NCBI GenBank assembly: GCA_930990965.1
Contig: CAKNRQ010000002.1
Coordinates: 1-64,000 of the forward strand
Direction of reading: 5' to 3'
Length of the DNA: 64,000 nucleotides
From: an uncultured Clostridia bacterium
GTDB taxonomy: Bacteria > Bacillota > Clostridia > Oscillospirales > Oscillospiraceae
Part shown: positions 41,976-50,920 of the stretch, in pieces
Layout: the number at the start of each line of letters is the position of its first letter
Position numbering within the stretch: position 1 is the first letter of the stretch
Made by a program: the position numbers and the translations under genes
Notes under the pieces: model-generated
The model's input: only the letters and a program-made list of their open reading frames with translations
Database searches by the model: none
What the model was told of the DNA's origin: nothing

Positions 41976-43232
41976 TTAGATGAGGTTCTTCTCGTGCAGC
42001 TCAGCGATCTTGGCATCGTCGTAGCCGAGAATGGTCTTGAGGATATTGTCGGTGTCCTGGCCCATGCTCGGGGCGCCGCGCCAAACCTGGCCCGGGGTCA
42101 CGCTCATCTTCGGGGCTATGCCGAAAGCTTCGACCTCGGAATTCGTGGTCTGGTCAACGTACTTGATCCAGTCGCCGCGGGAGCGGAAGTGCTCGTTCTC
42201 GTATGCGGTCTTGGCGTTGTTGACAACGGCGCAGGGCACACGCGCGCCTTCCATGATCTTCTCAATCTCAAGGGCGTCGTGCTGCAGGCACCAATCGACA
42301 ACAGCCTGGTTGAGTTCCTGGCCCTTTGCGGACGCGACGGCTTCGGGGCCGGAGGAGCAGTCCTTGAAGTTGAAGTACTCGAGATCGAGGCCCATGGCGG
42401 GGATGCAGCGGTTGTACACGCCCTTGCCGAAAGCGCCCAGAGCCACAAGCAGGCCGTCCTTGGCCTTGAACAGGTTGTAGGGCTGGAAGTTGGGGTTGTA
42501 GTTGCCGGAACGCTTGCTGATGGTGCCGGTCATTGTGTAAGTGGTGTAGGTGCCGCACATATACTGAGCCATGGCCTCGAACTGGGCAACGTCCACTACC
42601 TGGCCCTTGCCGGTCTTCTGGGCATAAGTGTAGCCAGCCAGAGCGGCAAAGAGGCAAGCGAAGGCAGAGACATAGTCATTGGTGTACGGTTTCGCGATGG
42701 CGGGATCCTGGTCGGCCTCGCCCTGAAGGTCCATCCAGCCGGAGAAGGCCTGGCCTATCATGTCGTAGGAAGCGCGGTTGCAAACGCTGGGGATGCCGCC
42801 AAATTCCTTGTGGCCCATGCCGCTGACGTGGACGATGACGAGCTTCGGGTTGACCTTCAGCAGCTCTTCGTCATAAATGCCCAGCTTGTCGAGCCAGACC
42901 ATGTTCTCCATGAAGATATCGGCTTCCTTGATGAGGCCGTAGAAGATCTCCTTGACCTCTTCGTGCTTGAGGTTGAGCTCAAGGCTCATAGCCAGCTTGT
43001 TGCGGGCGTTCTGTACCCAGGCGGTGGACACCTTGGTGCCGTTGACGTCAGCCATGGGGGCGAGGCCGCGAAGAGTATCGCCGACGCCCGGACGCTCTAT
43101 CTGGATGACCTCGGCGCCAAAGTCGGCGAGCATCGTTGCCGCGAAGGGCATGGCGACCAGGGAGCCGGAGCAGACAACGCGCATACCTGCGAAGGGGCCG
43201 TACTCGGGGATTATGAATTTACGTTCACTCAT
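41976..43232 (-). CDS. CaiB/BaiF-family (family III) CoA-transferase in acyl-CoA operon
   Basis: A 418-residue CoA-transferase. MRVVCSGSLVAMPFAATMLADFGAEVIQIE replaces the usual N-terminal motif; LGIYDEELLKVNPKLVIVHV and NRASYDMIGQAFSGWMD follow, the latter with the catalytic Asp. Last gene of the operon with acyl-CoA dehydrogenase and Etf, so it probably activates the acid that the dehydrogenase handles. Comparable gene sets act on carnitine (cai), on aryl-lactates (fld) and on other enoates; sequence alone does not choose. Confidence 0.88.
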   Translation of the reverse strand: MSERKFIIPEYGPFAGMRVVCSGSLVAMPFAATMLADFGAEVIQIERPGVGDTLRGLAPMADVNGTKVSTAWVQNARNKLAMSLELNLKHEEVKEIFYGLIKEADIFMENMVWLDKLGIYDEELLKVNPKLVIVHVSGMGHKEFGGIPSVCNRASYDMIGQAFSGWMDLQGEADQDPAIAKPYTNDYVSAFACLFAALAGYTYAQKTGKGQVVDVAQFEAMAQYMCGTYTTYTMTGTISKRSGNYNPNFQPYNLFKAKDGLLVALGAFGKGVYNRCIPAMGLDLEYFNFKDCSSGPEAVASAKGQELNQAVVDWCLQHDALEIEKIMEGARVPCAVVNNAKTAYENEHFRSRGDWIKYVDQTTNSEVEAFGIAPKMSVTPGQVWRGAPSMGQDTDNILKTILGYDDAKIAELHEKNLI

Positions 43233-43271
43233 TATTACTGCACTCCTTTAATATGTTATTGACGTTATAGC

Positions 43272-44279
43272 TTAGTTTGCCTTTCTGCGCTTGATCTCGT
43301 CTATGAGGGCAGGGATAACCTTACGGTAGTCAATTACCGCGCCGTAGTGCGAAACGTCATAGATGGGCGCGCTCGCCGTATGGTTGATGCTCATGATACA
43401 GCCGGAGTTCTGCATACCGGCCAAGTACTGGACGGAGCCGGAAATGGCCACGTTGAGGATGAACTTGGGCTTGACGGTCGTGCCGCTCTGGCCTATCTGG
43501 TCCTCGTGAGGCATCCAGCCGTTGTCGTTGAGCGGCCTGGAGCAAGCCACTTCGCCGCCCAGGAGGTGCGCCAGCTCACGGAGCTGGTTGAGGTCTTCCT
43601 CAGTCTTGATGCCGCGGCCGCCGGCCACGAGCACGTCGCACTCGTCTATCGGCTTGCCCTCGAACTGCTTCATGCTTGTCTCCAGCACGACGTAGTCATT
43701 GTCAGCCTCGACCTCGACGCTCTCGGTGATGAGCTCGCCGGTCGCTCCGGCCTTGGGCTCGAAGGGCTCGAACACCTTCGGGTGTACCGTGACCATCTGC
43801 GGACGCTTCTCGAGTATGACAATGTGGCTGAGTATGTTGCCGCCAAAGTTCGGAGTGGTCTGCACGAACACGCCGTCTTCATCCACGTCCAGGTCGATGG
43901 CGTCGGCAGTCAGGCCGGTGCGCAGATCGCACATCACGCGCGGGGCCACGTCGCGGCCAATCGGGCTGGCGGCGAACAGGAATATGCTCGGCTTGTACTT
44001 GTTTGCGAGATCGACGAGGACCTTCTCGTAGGGTCTGGCGCTGTACTCCTTCAGGTTAACGTTCTCGGCCAGGATGACCTGCTCGGCGCCGTAGGCATAG
44101 AGCGTGTCGACAAGTCCGGAGACATTGTCGCCCAGCAGCACAGCGGTTATGGTGTCAGTGCCGCCCAGCTTTTCTTTCAGGTCGTGCGCCTTTGCCAGCA
44201 GCTCGAAATCGGTGCCGGAGAGGACTCCGTTTTCCTGCTCGGCGAACACCCATATGCCCTTGCACTCTTCTTTTACCAT
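43272..44279 (-). CDS. etfA: electron transfer flavoprotein, alpha subunit
   Basis: A 335-residue FAD-binding subunit. The N-terminal domain covers residues 1-200; the C-terminal FAD domain has VAGGRGIKTEEDLNQLRELA, PHEDQIGQSGTTVKPKF, AISGSVQYLAGMQNSGCIMS and INHTASAPIYDVSHYGAV. It accepts electrons from the acyl-CoA dehydrogenase encoded in the same operon, or in bifurcating systems also links NADH and ferredoxin. Whether this one bifurcates is not decided. Shine-Dalgarno GGAGG. Confidence 0.94.
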   Translation of the reverse strand: MVKEECKGIWVFAEQENGVLSGTDFELLAKAHDLKEKLGGTDTITAVLLGDNVSGLVDTLYAYGAEQVILAENVNLKEYSARPYEKVLVDLANKYKPSIFLFAASPIGRDVAPRVMCDLRTGLTADAIDLDVDEDGVFVQTTPNFGGNILSHIVILEKRPQMVTVHPKVFEPFEPKAGATGELITESVEVEADNDYVVLETSMKQFEGKPIDECDVLVAGGRGIKTEEDLNQLRELAHLLGGEVACSRPLNDNGWMPHEDQIGQSGTTVKPKFILNVAISGSVQYLAGMQNSGCIMSINHTASAPIYDVSHYGAVIDYRKVIPALIDEIKRRKAN

Positions 44280-44293
44280 GGTTGTTCGCCTCC

Positions 44294-45079
44294 TTAGATA
44301 ATGTGCTCGGCTTCGAGTACGTCTGCGATGGCTTTGGCAATGGCCTCGGGCTCGCCCTCGAAGTATTTGGTGTCGGTGTTGCGCTTCGGCGGCTCAAAAA
44401 TGCGCTTGTTGGAGCTCGGAGAGCCGGGAATGCCTATCATGTCGGGCTCACAGCCCAGTTCTTCGGCATTCCAGGTGTAGCGCGGCTTCTTGAGTGCCTT
44501 CATGATGTTGATGGGGGTCGGATAGCGCGGCTCGTTGGCCTCAGCGCAGACAGTTATCAACGCCGGGAGCTTGACCTTCACCTTCTCGGTGCGGTCAGGC
44601 AGCAGCCTCTCGCAGACGGCCCAGCCGTCCTCGATTTCAACGTTGCCGCAGAGCGTGACCTGCGGGATACCCAGGAAAGCCGCAATAATGGGGCCGGTCT
44701 GAGCAGTCTCGGCGTCGGTCGCGTGACGGCCGCAGATAAGCAGGTCGTACTCGCCTATCTTCTCTGCCGCCTTGGCAAGCGGGTATCCGGTGGCCAGGGT
44801 ATCGGCGCCACCCAGCGCCCTGTCAGAGATCAGCACGCTCTCATCGCAACCCATACCCAGCGCCTTCTTCAACACCTCGTCGGCCTGCGGCGGGCCCATA
44901 CTGATGGCCACAACCGTGCCGCCGTACTTCTCCTTGAGCTGCAGCGCTGTCTCCACCGCGTTGGCGTCAAGCGGGTTCATAATGCTCTCGACGCCCTCGC
45001 GCATCAGGTTACCGGTTACGGGATCGAGCTTGACGTCGTCCGTGTCCGGTACCTGCTTTACAAATACAAGTATCTTCAT
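44294..45079 (-). CDS. etfB: electron transfer flavoprotein, beta subunit
   Basis: A 261-residue subunit. MKILVFVKQVPDTDDVKLDP is the family N-terminus; NPLDANAVETALQLKEKYGG and LICGRHATDAETAQTGPIIA form the nucleotide-binding region (AMP in housekeeping Etf, a second FAD in bifurcating Etf). It lies 14 bp before etfA and follows the dehydrogenase gene after an intercistronic hairpin. Confidence 0.94.
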   Translation of the reverse strand: MKILVFVKQVPDTDDVKLDPVTGNLMREGVESIMNPLDANAVETALQLKEKYGGTVVAISMGPPQADEVLKKALGMGCDESVLISDRALGGADTLATGYPLAKAAEKIGEYDLLICGRHATDAETAQTGPIIAAFLGIPQVTLCGNVEIEDGWAVCERLLPDRTEKVKVKLPALITVCAEANEPRYPTPINIMKALKKPRYTWNAEELGCEPDMIGIPGSPSSNKRIFEPPKRNTDTKYFEGEPEAIAKAIADVLEAEHII

Positions 45080-45117
45080 TGTCTCTCTCCGAACTTTTAG
45101 ATTTGGGGGTGTATTGG

Positions 45118-45145
45118 GCTCTGCCCGGATTTCTCCGGGCAGAGC
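45118..45145 (-). terminator. intercistronic hairpin between acd and etfB
   Basis: Perfect 11-bp stem (GCTCTGCCCGG / CCGGGCAGAGC) without a T run, so more likely an mRNA processing or stabilising hairpin favouring the dehydrogenase transcript than a full terminator. Confidence 0.55.
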
Positions 45146-45156
45146 GAGTGGCGTAA

Positions 45157-46296
45157 TTACTTCTGAGCCAGGACGGTGCCGCCGATGAGCATGCGGAGGA
45201 TCTCGTTGGTGCCTTCGCCTATCTCAAGCAGCTTGGCGTCGCGCACGAAACGCTCAACGTGGTACTCCTTGGAGTAGCCGTTGCCGCCGAGTACCTGCTG
45301 GCACTCCAGGCAGATCTGGGTGCAGCGGGTGCCGGAGAACAGTTTGGTCTGAGCAGCCTCGAGGGTGTGGCGCTTGCCCTCGGCCTTCATACGGGCGGTG
45401 TCGTAGGTCAGCAGCTCCATGGCGCGGATCTCGGCGCTCATGTCTGCGAACTTGAACTGGATGCCCTGGTGCTTGGCTATCGGCTTGCCGAAGGTCATGC
45501 GCTCATTGGCGTAGTTCTTGGCGACGGTCATGGCGTGCTCGCTAAGGCCGGCAGCAATGGCGCCGATGCTGATGCGGGCGCCGTCGAGGGCCTGCATAGC
45601 CATCTTGAAGCCCATGCCCAGGCTGCCGAGCAGCGCGTCGGCGGGCAGATGGATGTTGTCGAAGCTCAGCTCGCAGGTGGCGCTGCCGCGCATGCCCATC
45701 TTGTCCTCGAACTTGCCGACGGTCAGGCCCTCTGCGTCCTTCGGGACTATGAAAGCGCTGATGCCCTTGTTGCCGGCGTCGGGATCGGTCTTCGCAAGGA
45801 TTATGTAGTAGTCGGCCACGCCGGAGTTGGTGATCCAGGCCTTGCCACCGTTGAGCACCCAGCCGCCGTCCTCAGCGGGAACGACCGTGCTCTTGATGCC
45901 GGCGGCGTCGCTGCCGGCGCTGCTCTCGGTCAGACCAAAGGCGAAAATCTTGCCCTGGGCGGCCTGTGTGAGATACTTGTCCTTCTGGGCCTCAGTGCCG
46001 TGATAGAGGATGAGGTCAGCCGCGAGCCAGTTGGCGTCGAGGAACAGGGCGACGGACGCGCTGCCCTTGGCCAGCTCGTGGATAACTATGATGCTGGTAA
46101 CAGCGTCGCCGCCGCCACCGCCGTACTTCTCGTCCAGATGGATGCCCATAAGTCCGGCCTGGGTCAGCTTCTTATGCAGCTCATAGTCAAAGCCGTTCTC
46201 GTCCATCCACTTGTCGCGGGGCTCTACTTCCTTCTTGGTGAACTCACGCACCATGTCGCGTATCATTACTTGCTCTTCGGTGAAGTTGAAAGTCAT
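45157..46296 (-). CDS. acyl-CoA dehydrogenase
   Basis: A 379-residue FAD enzyme. FAFGLTESSAGSDAAGIKST is signature 1, WITNSGVADYYIILAKT the FAD-binding strand, QVLGGNGYSKEYHVERFVRD signature 2, and LEIGEGTNEILR holds the catalytic Glu in the short-chain position. With EtfBA behind it, it interconverts an acyl-CoA and 2-enoyl-CoA; in anaerobes it often works as a reductase. First gene of a four-gene operon, divergent from an AraC regulator. Confidence 0.93.
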   Translation of the reverse strand: MTFNFTEEQVMIRDMVREFTKKEVEPRDKWMDENGFDYELHKKLTQAGLMGIHLDEKYGGGGGDAVTSIIVIHELAKGSASVALFLDANWLAADLILYHGTEAQKDKYLTQAAQGKIFAFGLTESSAGSDAAGIKSTVVPAEDGGWVLNGGKAWITNSGVADYYIILAKTDPDAGNKGISAFIVPKDAEGLTVGKFEDKMGMRGSATCELSFDNIHLPADALLGSLGMGFKMAMQALDGARISIGAIAAGLSEHAMTVAKNYANERMTFGKPIAKHQGIQFKFADMSAEIRAMELLTYDTARMKAEGKRHTLEAAQTKLFSGTRCTQICLECQQVLGGNGYSKEYHVERFVRDAKLLEIGEGTNEILRMLIGGTVLAQK

Positions 46297-46693
46297 AGGT
46301 TAAGCCCTCCTGATATAAATATTGCGGGACTTCCCGTCCCTTACCTACTTTGATTATCTTACTTGTAAGTGCGAAACTCAATTAAGAATAGTGCTTCAAT
46401 TCACATATATCTTGCTATGTTAATTCCTTGACGGTGGCAAAACAGCAATATATATAGATTGTTAGCAATATAACAGTCTCGTAGCATTATTTCGACACAT
46501 TTTATTCATTTTTACGCTATTGACGCTGTATAGAGAATGTTTTATAATAATCTTGTCCAAATTTAACAAGCATATTACAGTACATGAATAAAGACTATTT
46601 TCGCGTTTTTTGCTTCTTTTTCCCTCAAAGGCATTATCTTTCCGCTTTTTGTGTCTCACAGCGCAGCGCATTTCTATATATTTTGCTTAAGAA
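46297..46693. promoter_or_regulatory. divergent control region, acd operon and AraC gene
   Basis: AT-rich 397-bp region. A promoter for the acd operon is seen on the minus strand: TTGAGT (46381-46376), 17-bp spacer, GATAAT (46358-46353). No confident plus-strand promoter or AraC binding repeats were identified. Confidence 0.55.
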
Positions 46694-47758
46694 ATGGGGT
46701 GGTCTGCCTTCGTTGGAGATACCTTTGTGACCTCCGGCGGCGACAAGCTGGAGGAATATCTGGATGCGTTCATTGAAATGGCAATCGAGCAGGATGAGAT
46801 ACTTCCCCGCAGCGTCCCTGACGAGGAAGAGTATCTTGAGCTGTTTATCGCCCACTCTTTGGACGAACCTGAACAGTACGCTGACGTGGTGGCAGAAGGC
46901 TCCAGTTATTCGCGTCCGGATATAAAGTACTCCAAGTTCGTGCGCTCTTATAACGAGCTGGACCCCGAGTCCGGCATAGAGCTGGTGCGCCTCAGTTCGG
47001 CAACGGTCCCGCCCGACGGATTCAACGTCTACTCGGAGGATGCCACGCTTTTGTGCTACAGCCTCTCCGGAGAGGGTGAGGTCGTCATCAGCGGACAAGC
47101 TGTCCGCTGCCGGAAGTATGACTGCGTCTGGGCAGACTGCTCTAAGCGTATACAGTTCCGCTCTACGCCCGGCAAACCTTGGGAGTGTGCGTTCGTGCGC
47201 ATACACGGGCATATGGGCTCCCCTCTCTACGAGATTCTGTGCGGCACACTTTACGGCAAGGGTCTCATACAGCTTACATTTGGCGCGGGCACCCGCTTCC
47301 GCTCGCTTATATGGCAGCTGCTCAGCCCGAGGACTGAGTCCAGTCCAGGCGCGGACAGCATTTATGCACACCTGCTGCTGGCCCTGTTCACTGAGGTTGA
47401 AGTGGCTCTTGTTAGTTCCTCGGCCAAGCAGGTCATAGTGCCGGACATAATAGTCGCCATTCAGAGCTACTTAGACCGCAACTACCCGTCGAGCATCACC
47501 CTCGACGCGCTCTCAAAGCAGTTCGGTATAAGCAAGTTCCACATGTCGCGCGAGTTCAAGCGCTACATCGGCAAGAGCCCCAACGACTATCTCATTGACA
47601 TACGTCTCGACCATGCCAAGGTGCTGCTGGTGGACTCCACACGCACCATAGCAGAAGTCGGGCATCTGGTGGGCATACCAAACACCAACCACTTCCTGTA
47701 CCTCTTCAAATCCCGCGAGGGCATCACACCTTCTGCCTTCCGCAAGCAGAGAATATAA
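46694..47758 (+). CDS. AraC-family transcriptional regulator
   Basis: A 354-residue activator. The C-terminal 100 residues hold two helix-turn-helix units (ITLDALSKQFGISKFHMSRE, IAEVGHLVGIPNTNHFLYLFKSREGITPSAF). The middle (LLCYSLSGEGEVVISGQAVR) is a cupin-like sensor. An acidic N-terminal extension of about 90 residues (EEYLDAFIEMAIEQDEI, DEEEYLELFIAH) is not usual for the family. It lacks a clear Shine-Dalgarno, so the start is uncertain. Divergent from the acyl-CoA operon, its likely target. Confidence 0.87.
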   Translation: MGWSAFVGDTFVTSGGDKLEEYLDAFIEMAIEQDEILPRSVPDEEEYLELFIAHSLDEPEQYADVVAEGSSYSRPDIKYSKFVRSYNELDPESGIELVRLSSATVPPDGFNVYSEDATLLCYSLSGEGEVVISGQAVRCRKYDCVWADCSKRIQFRSTPGKPWECAFVRIHGHMGSPLYEILCGTLYGKGLIQLTFGAGTRFRSLIWQLLSPRTESSPGADSIYAHLLLALFTEVEVALVSSSAKQVIVPDIIVAIQSYLDRNYPSSITLDALSKQFGISKFHMSREFKRYIGKSPNDYLIDIRLDHAKVLLVDSTRTIAEVGHLVGIPNTNHFLYLFKSREGITPSAFRKQRI

Positions 47759-47798
47759 AACTTGAGGCCCGGCGTGACATACGCCGGGCCTCAAGTTT
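47758..47798. terminator. bidirectional terminator
   Basis: Perfect 18-bp stem with 5-base loop between convergent genes; arms start AAACTTGAGGCCCGGCGT. Confidence 0.88.
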
Positions 47799-47802
47799 AT
47801 TT

Positions 47803-49113
47803 TCATTGAAGAGGTATAATATTGTCCCCAATCTTTATGCCGGTCACATCTTCCGGCATGACCGTGCTGTTGTAGTAGATACGGAAATAAAACTCAAAGC
47901 CCCCTTCTGACTCGTGTGCCCCTGAATATGAAATATAATCGTCGTTATATATTCCTTTCTCAGTCACCGGGCGTCCTCCCAGAGCTGCCTCGGCTGCCTC
48001 GGCTGTGGGCGCTATGCCTTCGACGCTCAGGCTGACAGGCGTCAGGCTCACTTTCACGTCCTCTATGATGCCACCGTCTACCGGTACGTCAATGGTGTAA
48101 TCGAGCTGCAGCGGCTCGCTCCTCAGCTCCACCTCAATTTCCCATTCTCCGTAGATCTCATTGGAGTATGCCCCGCCGAAGTAGAGCGTGCCGCCTTCCA
48201 GTGACTCTTTCGAAGCGTCGAAAACCAAATTATACACAAAGTAAGCACCAACATTAATTGTATATTCCGTATTCTCGTCCACATTCATCATAATCACTTC
48301 GGCGTCGTACCTATTTCCGGCAGCGTCCAGCACATATGCTATAGGGTTAAAGCTCACAACATCACCCTCCAGCGGCACCACTATCTGCACAAACGGCTTG
48401 CCGTCAATCATGCCCACGTGGCCAAGCTGCGCGCCCGGAATTTCCGGTATCCGTCGCCCGAGCTCAACAGGAAGGATCTTGCCCGGTTCACTTATGACAG
48501 ACGGTCCGGATTCGAAGTCCGAAAGGCTGACGCTCAGAGCTTCCGGCTTCATGCGCAGATCGCTGCCAATTTCGGTGTCTATACGGTTCATTCGCAGCTT
48601 CAGGCGCTCATAATTCTTTTCCGGGTCAAGCCGTACTGTGAGCGTATACACAACAGTGTTCGTTTCCTCGTCGAAATACACAATTTGCGAATTGGATATG
48701 CCTGCGTCGATAGTTCTCAAGTTTGTGTAAATGCCATTACTCAAGCGGTCACGTCCACTGGTGTCACGCAATGAAACATATAGCAGGGCCGTGTCACCGT
48801 AGCGCTGCGCCGCTATCACTGAGAATTCTATGTCCTGGTCACTGACACTCCGCTCCACGGGCGAGACCACGTCAGTGAATCCGTCGTTATCAAGTACGCC
48901 GCGCAGCCAGTCAAAGCCGCCGAGCGCCGCTGCGCAGCCGGTTATGAGCAGCGCCGCCGCGATCACCGCCACTATTGCTGTGCGTACGGGCTTGCGGCGT
49001 TTCCGGTTTGCATCTATGCGCTCACGTATCCCCGGCATCAAATCCGGCACAGGTATATCATTATATAGCTGCGCAAGCGCGTCAGAAATGAGCATATCGT
49101 CGTTGCCGCGCAT
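47803..49113 (-). CDS. anti-sigma factor with DUF4179-type domain
   Basis: A 436-residue protein. Residues 1-40 form a short cytoplasmic segment expected to bind the sigma factor, residues 43-65 a membrane helix (AIVAVIAAALLITGCAAAL), and the rest a large extracytoplasmic beta-rich domain beginning FDWLRGVLDNDGFTDVVSPV, resembling DUF4179. Its start overlaps the stop of the sigma gene (TGATG). This gene order is the usual ECF sigma/anti-sigma unit; the signal sensed is unknown. Confidence 0.82.
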   Translation of the reverse strand: MRGNDDMLISDALAQLYNDIPVPDLMPGIRERIDANRKRRKPVRTAIVAVIAAALLITGCAAALGGFDWLRGVLDNDGFTDVVSPVERSVSDQDIEFSVIAAQRYGDTALLYVSLRDTSGRDRLSNGIYTNLRTIDAGISNSQIVYFDEETNTVVYTLTVRLDPEKNYERLKLRMNRIDTEIGSDLRMKPEALSVSLSDFESGPSVISEPGKILPVELGRRIPEIPGAQLGHVGMIDGKPFVQIVVPLEGDVVSFNPIAYVLDAAGNRYDAEVIMMNVDENTEYTINVGAYFVYNLVFDASKESLEGGTLYFGGAYSNEIYGEWEIEVELRSEPLQLDYTIDVPVDGGIIEDVKVSLTPVSLSVEGIAPTAEAAEAALGGRPVTEKGIYNDDYISYSGAHESEGGFEFYFRIYYNSTVMPEDVTGIKIGDNIIPLQ

Positions 49114-49604
49114 CAGGCTCTCCCCTCCTTCTCGTAGTCTCGCAGGTATTCGGCCAGCCGCTTTTTGGCCCTTTCAGCGCGCTTTCGCGCCGCGCCGGGG
49201 CTTATGTGCTGTCGCCGCGCTATTTCACCGTAGTCCAATTCGTCGCACACTCTCCACAGCACGACGGCGCGCTCTTCTGCGCTGAGTTTGCCCAGCGCCG
49301 CTATTACCGGCGGCGAATACCCCGCGTCGTAGCTGTCCGTGACGCTTCCCGCCGCGTCGCCGAGCTCTTCGAGTGAAACGGTTTTGTGGCGGCGCAGGCG
49401 GTCCAGGCATTTGTTCTCCGTTATCTTCATGAGCCAGGCCAGCTCGCTTTTGCCGTCAAACTTGCCGCTGTGCTCATACGCCGAGGCAAAGGCATCCTGC
49501 ACCGCGTCCTCAGCTTCGTGCCAGTCACAGAGCAGAGCATAGGCTCTGGTGAGCAGGGCGCGCCCGTGTTCACTCACCGCCCGCTCCAAGTCAAAGCCGC
49601 TCAT
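49113..49604 (-). CDS. ECF-type RNA polymerase sigma factor
   Basis: A 163-residue sigma-70 factor with regions 2 and 4 only. Region 2: LCDWHEAEDAVQDAFASAYE and WLMKITENKCLDRLRRHK. Region 4: LSAEERAVVLWRVCDELDYGEIARRQHISPGAARKRAERAKKRL. Start 49604 (MSGFDLERAV) has GAGGGGGC upstream; earlier in-frame ATGs lack one. It is held by the coupled membrane anti-sigma factor. A TATAAT-like box sits near 49635 on the minus strand without a matching -35. Confidence 0.92.
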   Translation of the reverse strand: MSGFDLERAVSEHGRALLTRAYALLCDWHEAEDAVQDAFASAYEHSGKFDGKSELAWLMKITENKCLDRLRRHKTVSLEELGDAAGSVTDSYDAGYSPPVIAALGKLSAEERAVVLWRVCDELDYGEIARRQHISPGAARKRAERAKKRLAEYLRDYEKEGRA

Positions 49605-49674
49605 TTGCCTGCCCCCTCTCATAAATGTCCCTATAATTATAACGTTCCAGCGCACACTTTTGTGACACGCTTCT

Positions 49675-49703
49675 AAAAAAAATCAGCGGAGCAGGGCTCC
49701 GCT
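49675..49703 (-). terminator. terminator of VanZ-RDD gene
   Basis: Perfect 8-bp stem (AGCGGAGC / GCTCCGCT) followed on the minus strand by GATTTTTTTT. Confidence 0.88.
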
Positions 49704-49708
49704 AATTT

Positions 49709-50836
49709 TCATTTTCCTTCTTCAACTGTACTCGCAAGTTTAGTACGCGACCAGCGCTCGTAGAAGAGCTCGCGGCGCATGGCCATACGCACCGCCTCGA
49801 AGAGCAGCAAAAACAGATACCCTCCGTTGACCAGCCCGTAAGCTATGACGGCAGCAACGCCGCCTATGAGGCCGATGTCAGCCATAGTCGAAACCAAAAC
49901 GTTGAACGCAACAGGCAGCCCCGCGAGCAGTGCGATAAGCAGAGTGTAGCGCAGCGCGTACTGATACCAGCTCGCCCTGCCGCCGCTCATTCTTACTACC
50001 CGCAGCTTGGTCAGCCTGTGACCTATTGTCTGCCCTCTCAGCAGCGCCGGGCACAGGGTAAAATACGCTATTGCGAGCAGGGCATATCCCCACGATGGCA
50101 CATCCCCGAACCAGTTGGCGCCCAGCATGAACGCAATCGCTGCGAGGATGGCATAGGTTACGCCGTCGTACAGGAAAGCTACTATCCTGCGCAACAACGA
50201 CACCTTCCTGCCCCGTATAAAGCTCTCTCTGTCGAGCTCCTCACGCGAGGGCAGGAAGTGCGAAGCTATGCCGGCCAGCGCGAAGCCTACCATGCTGCCC
50301 AGGGTGTTTACCATGAGGTCATCCACGTCGAAGAGCCTGTAGCTGCCGGGGTAGATAAAATATAGTCCCGTGAGCTGCGTGAGCTCGAAAAACAGCGAGA
50401 GCAAAAACGAGAGCAGCAGCGTCTTCTTCCAACCGCAGCAGAAGTAGTAGCGCAGGTACGCGCCAAATGGCAACGTCATTACAAAGTTGAACACCGTGGT
50501 CCAAAACGCGCTCTCACCCAGAATGTTCAGCCAGGTGCGCGGCTGCGAGAGGACTATGTCTGCATTCTCTATTATGTCGCCTATAAACGCAAACGGCACA
50601 AGCTGGGCCTCGTGTCCGTGCAGCTGGCTCGCCGCCTCTCCTGCCGGCAGCGGCAGTATAACCAGGCAATAGACGCAAAGTATGTAGAGTATAAACGAAT
50701 AGACTATCAGTATTCTGAGGCTCCAGATAGAGCCGTATTTGTGATAGTTGTACGCTATGTACGGTATGGTAAAGGCTATGGCAAGCACCGGGAATATAAT
50801 CGCAGCCTGCCGCAGCGCCTCTATATAGCTGTTCAT
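49709..50836 (-). CDS. VanZ-like and RDD-domain membrane protein
   Basis: A 375-residue protein fusing two membrane domains. Residues 30-200 match VanZ (VPFAFIGDIIENADIV, NFVMTLPFGAYLRYYF, FELTQLTGLYFIYPGSYRLFDVDDLMVNTLGSMVG). Residues 215-350 match RDD (LLRRIVAFLYDGVTYAILA, LLRGQTIGHRLTKLRVV). VanZ gives low-level teicoplanin resistance in one case; this fusion is frequent in Firmicutes and its role is unknown. Monocistronic. Confidence 0.85.
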   Translation of the reverse strand: MNSYIEALRQAAIIFPVLAIAFTIPYIAYNYHKYGSIWSLRILIVYSFILYILCVYCLVILPLPAGEAASQLHGHEAQLVPFAFIGDIIENADIVLSQPRTWLNILGESAFWTTVFNFVMTLPFGAYLRYYFCCGWKKTLLLSFLLSLFFELTQLTGLYFIYPGSYRLFDVDDLMVNTLGSMVGFALAGIASHFLPSREELDRESFIRGRKVSLLRRIVAFLYDGVTYAILAAIAFMLGANWFGDVPSWGYALLAIAYFTLCPALLRGQTIGHRLTKLRVVRMSGGRASWYQYALRYTLLIALLAGLPVAFNVLVSTMADIGLIGGVAAVIAYGLVNGGYLFLLLFEAVRMAMRRELFYERWSRTKLASTVEEGK

Positions 50837-50920
50837 GAAATCAACCTCGGTTCTCTCTGAAACGATATCATATCAGCCGCCGGGCAAATTTCAAGAGAAA
50901 TTTATAAATTTTGCGCAGCC

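Noticed and set aside
41895..43262. 455-codon open frame on the plus strand
   Set aside because: Antisense to the CoA-transferase and starts inside its terminator hairpin; low-complexity composition.
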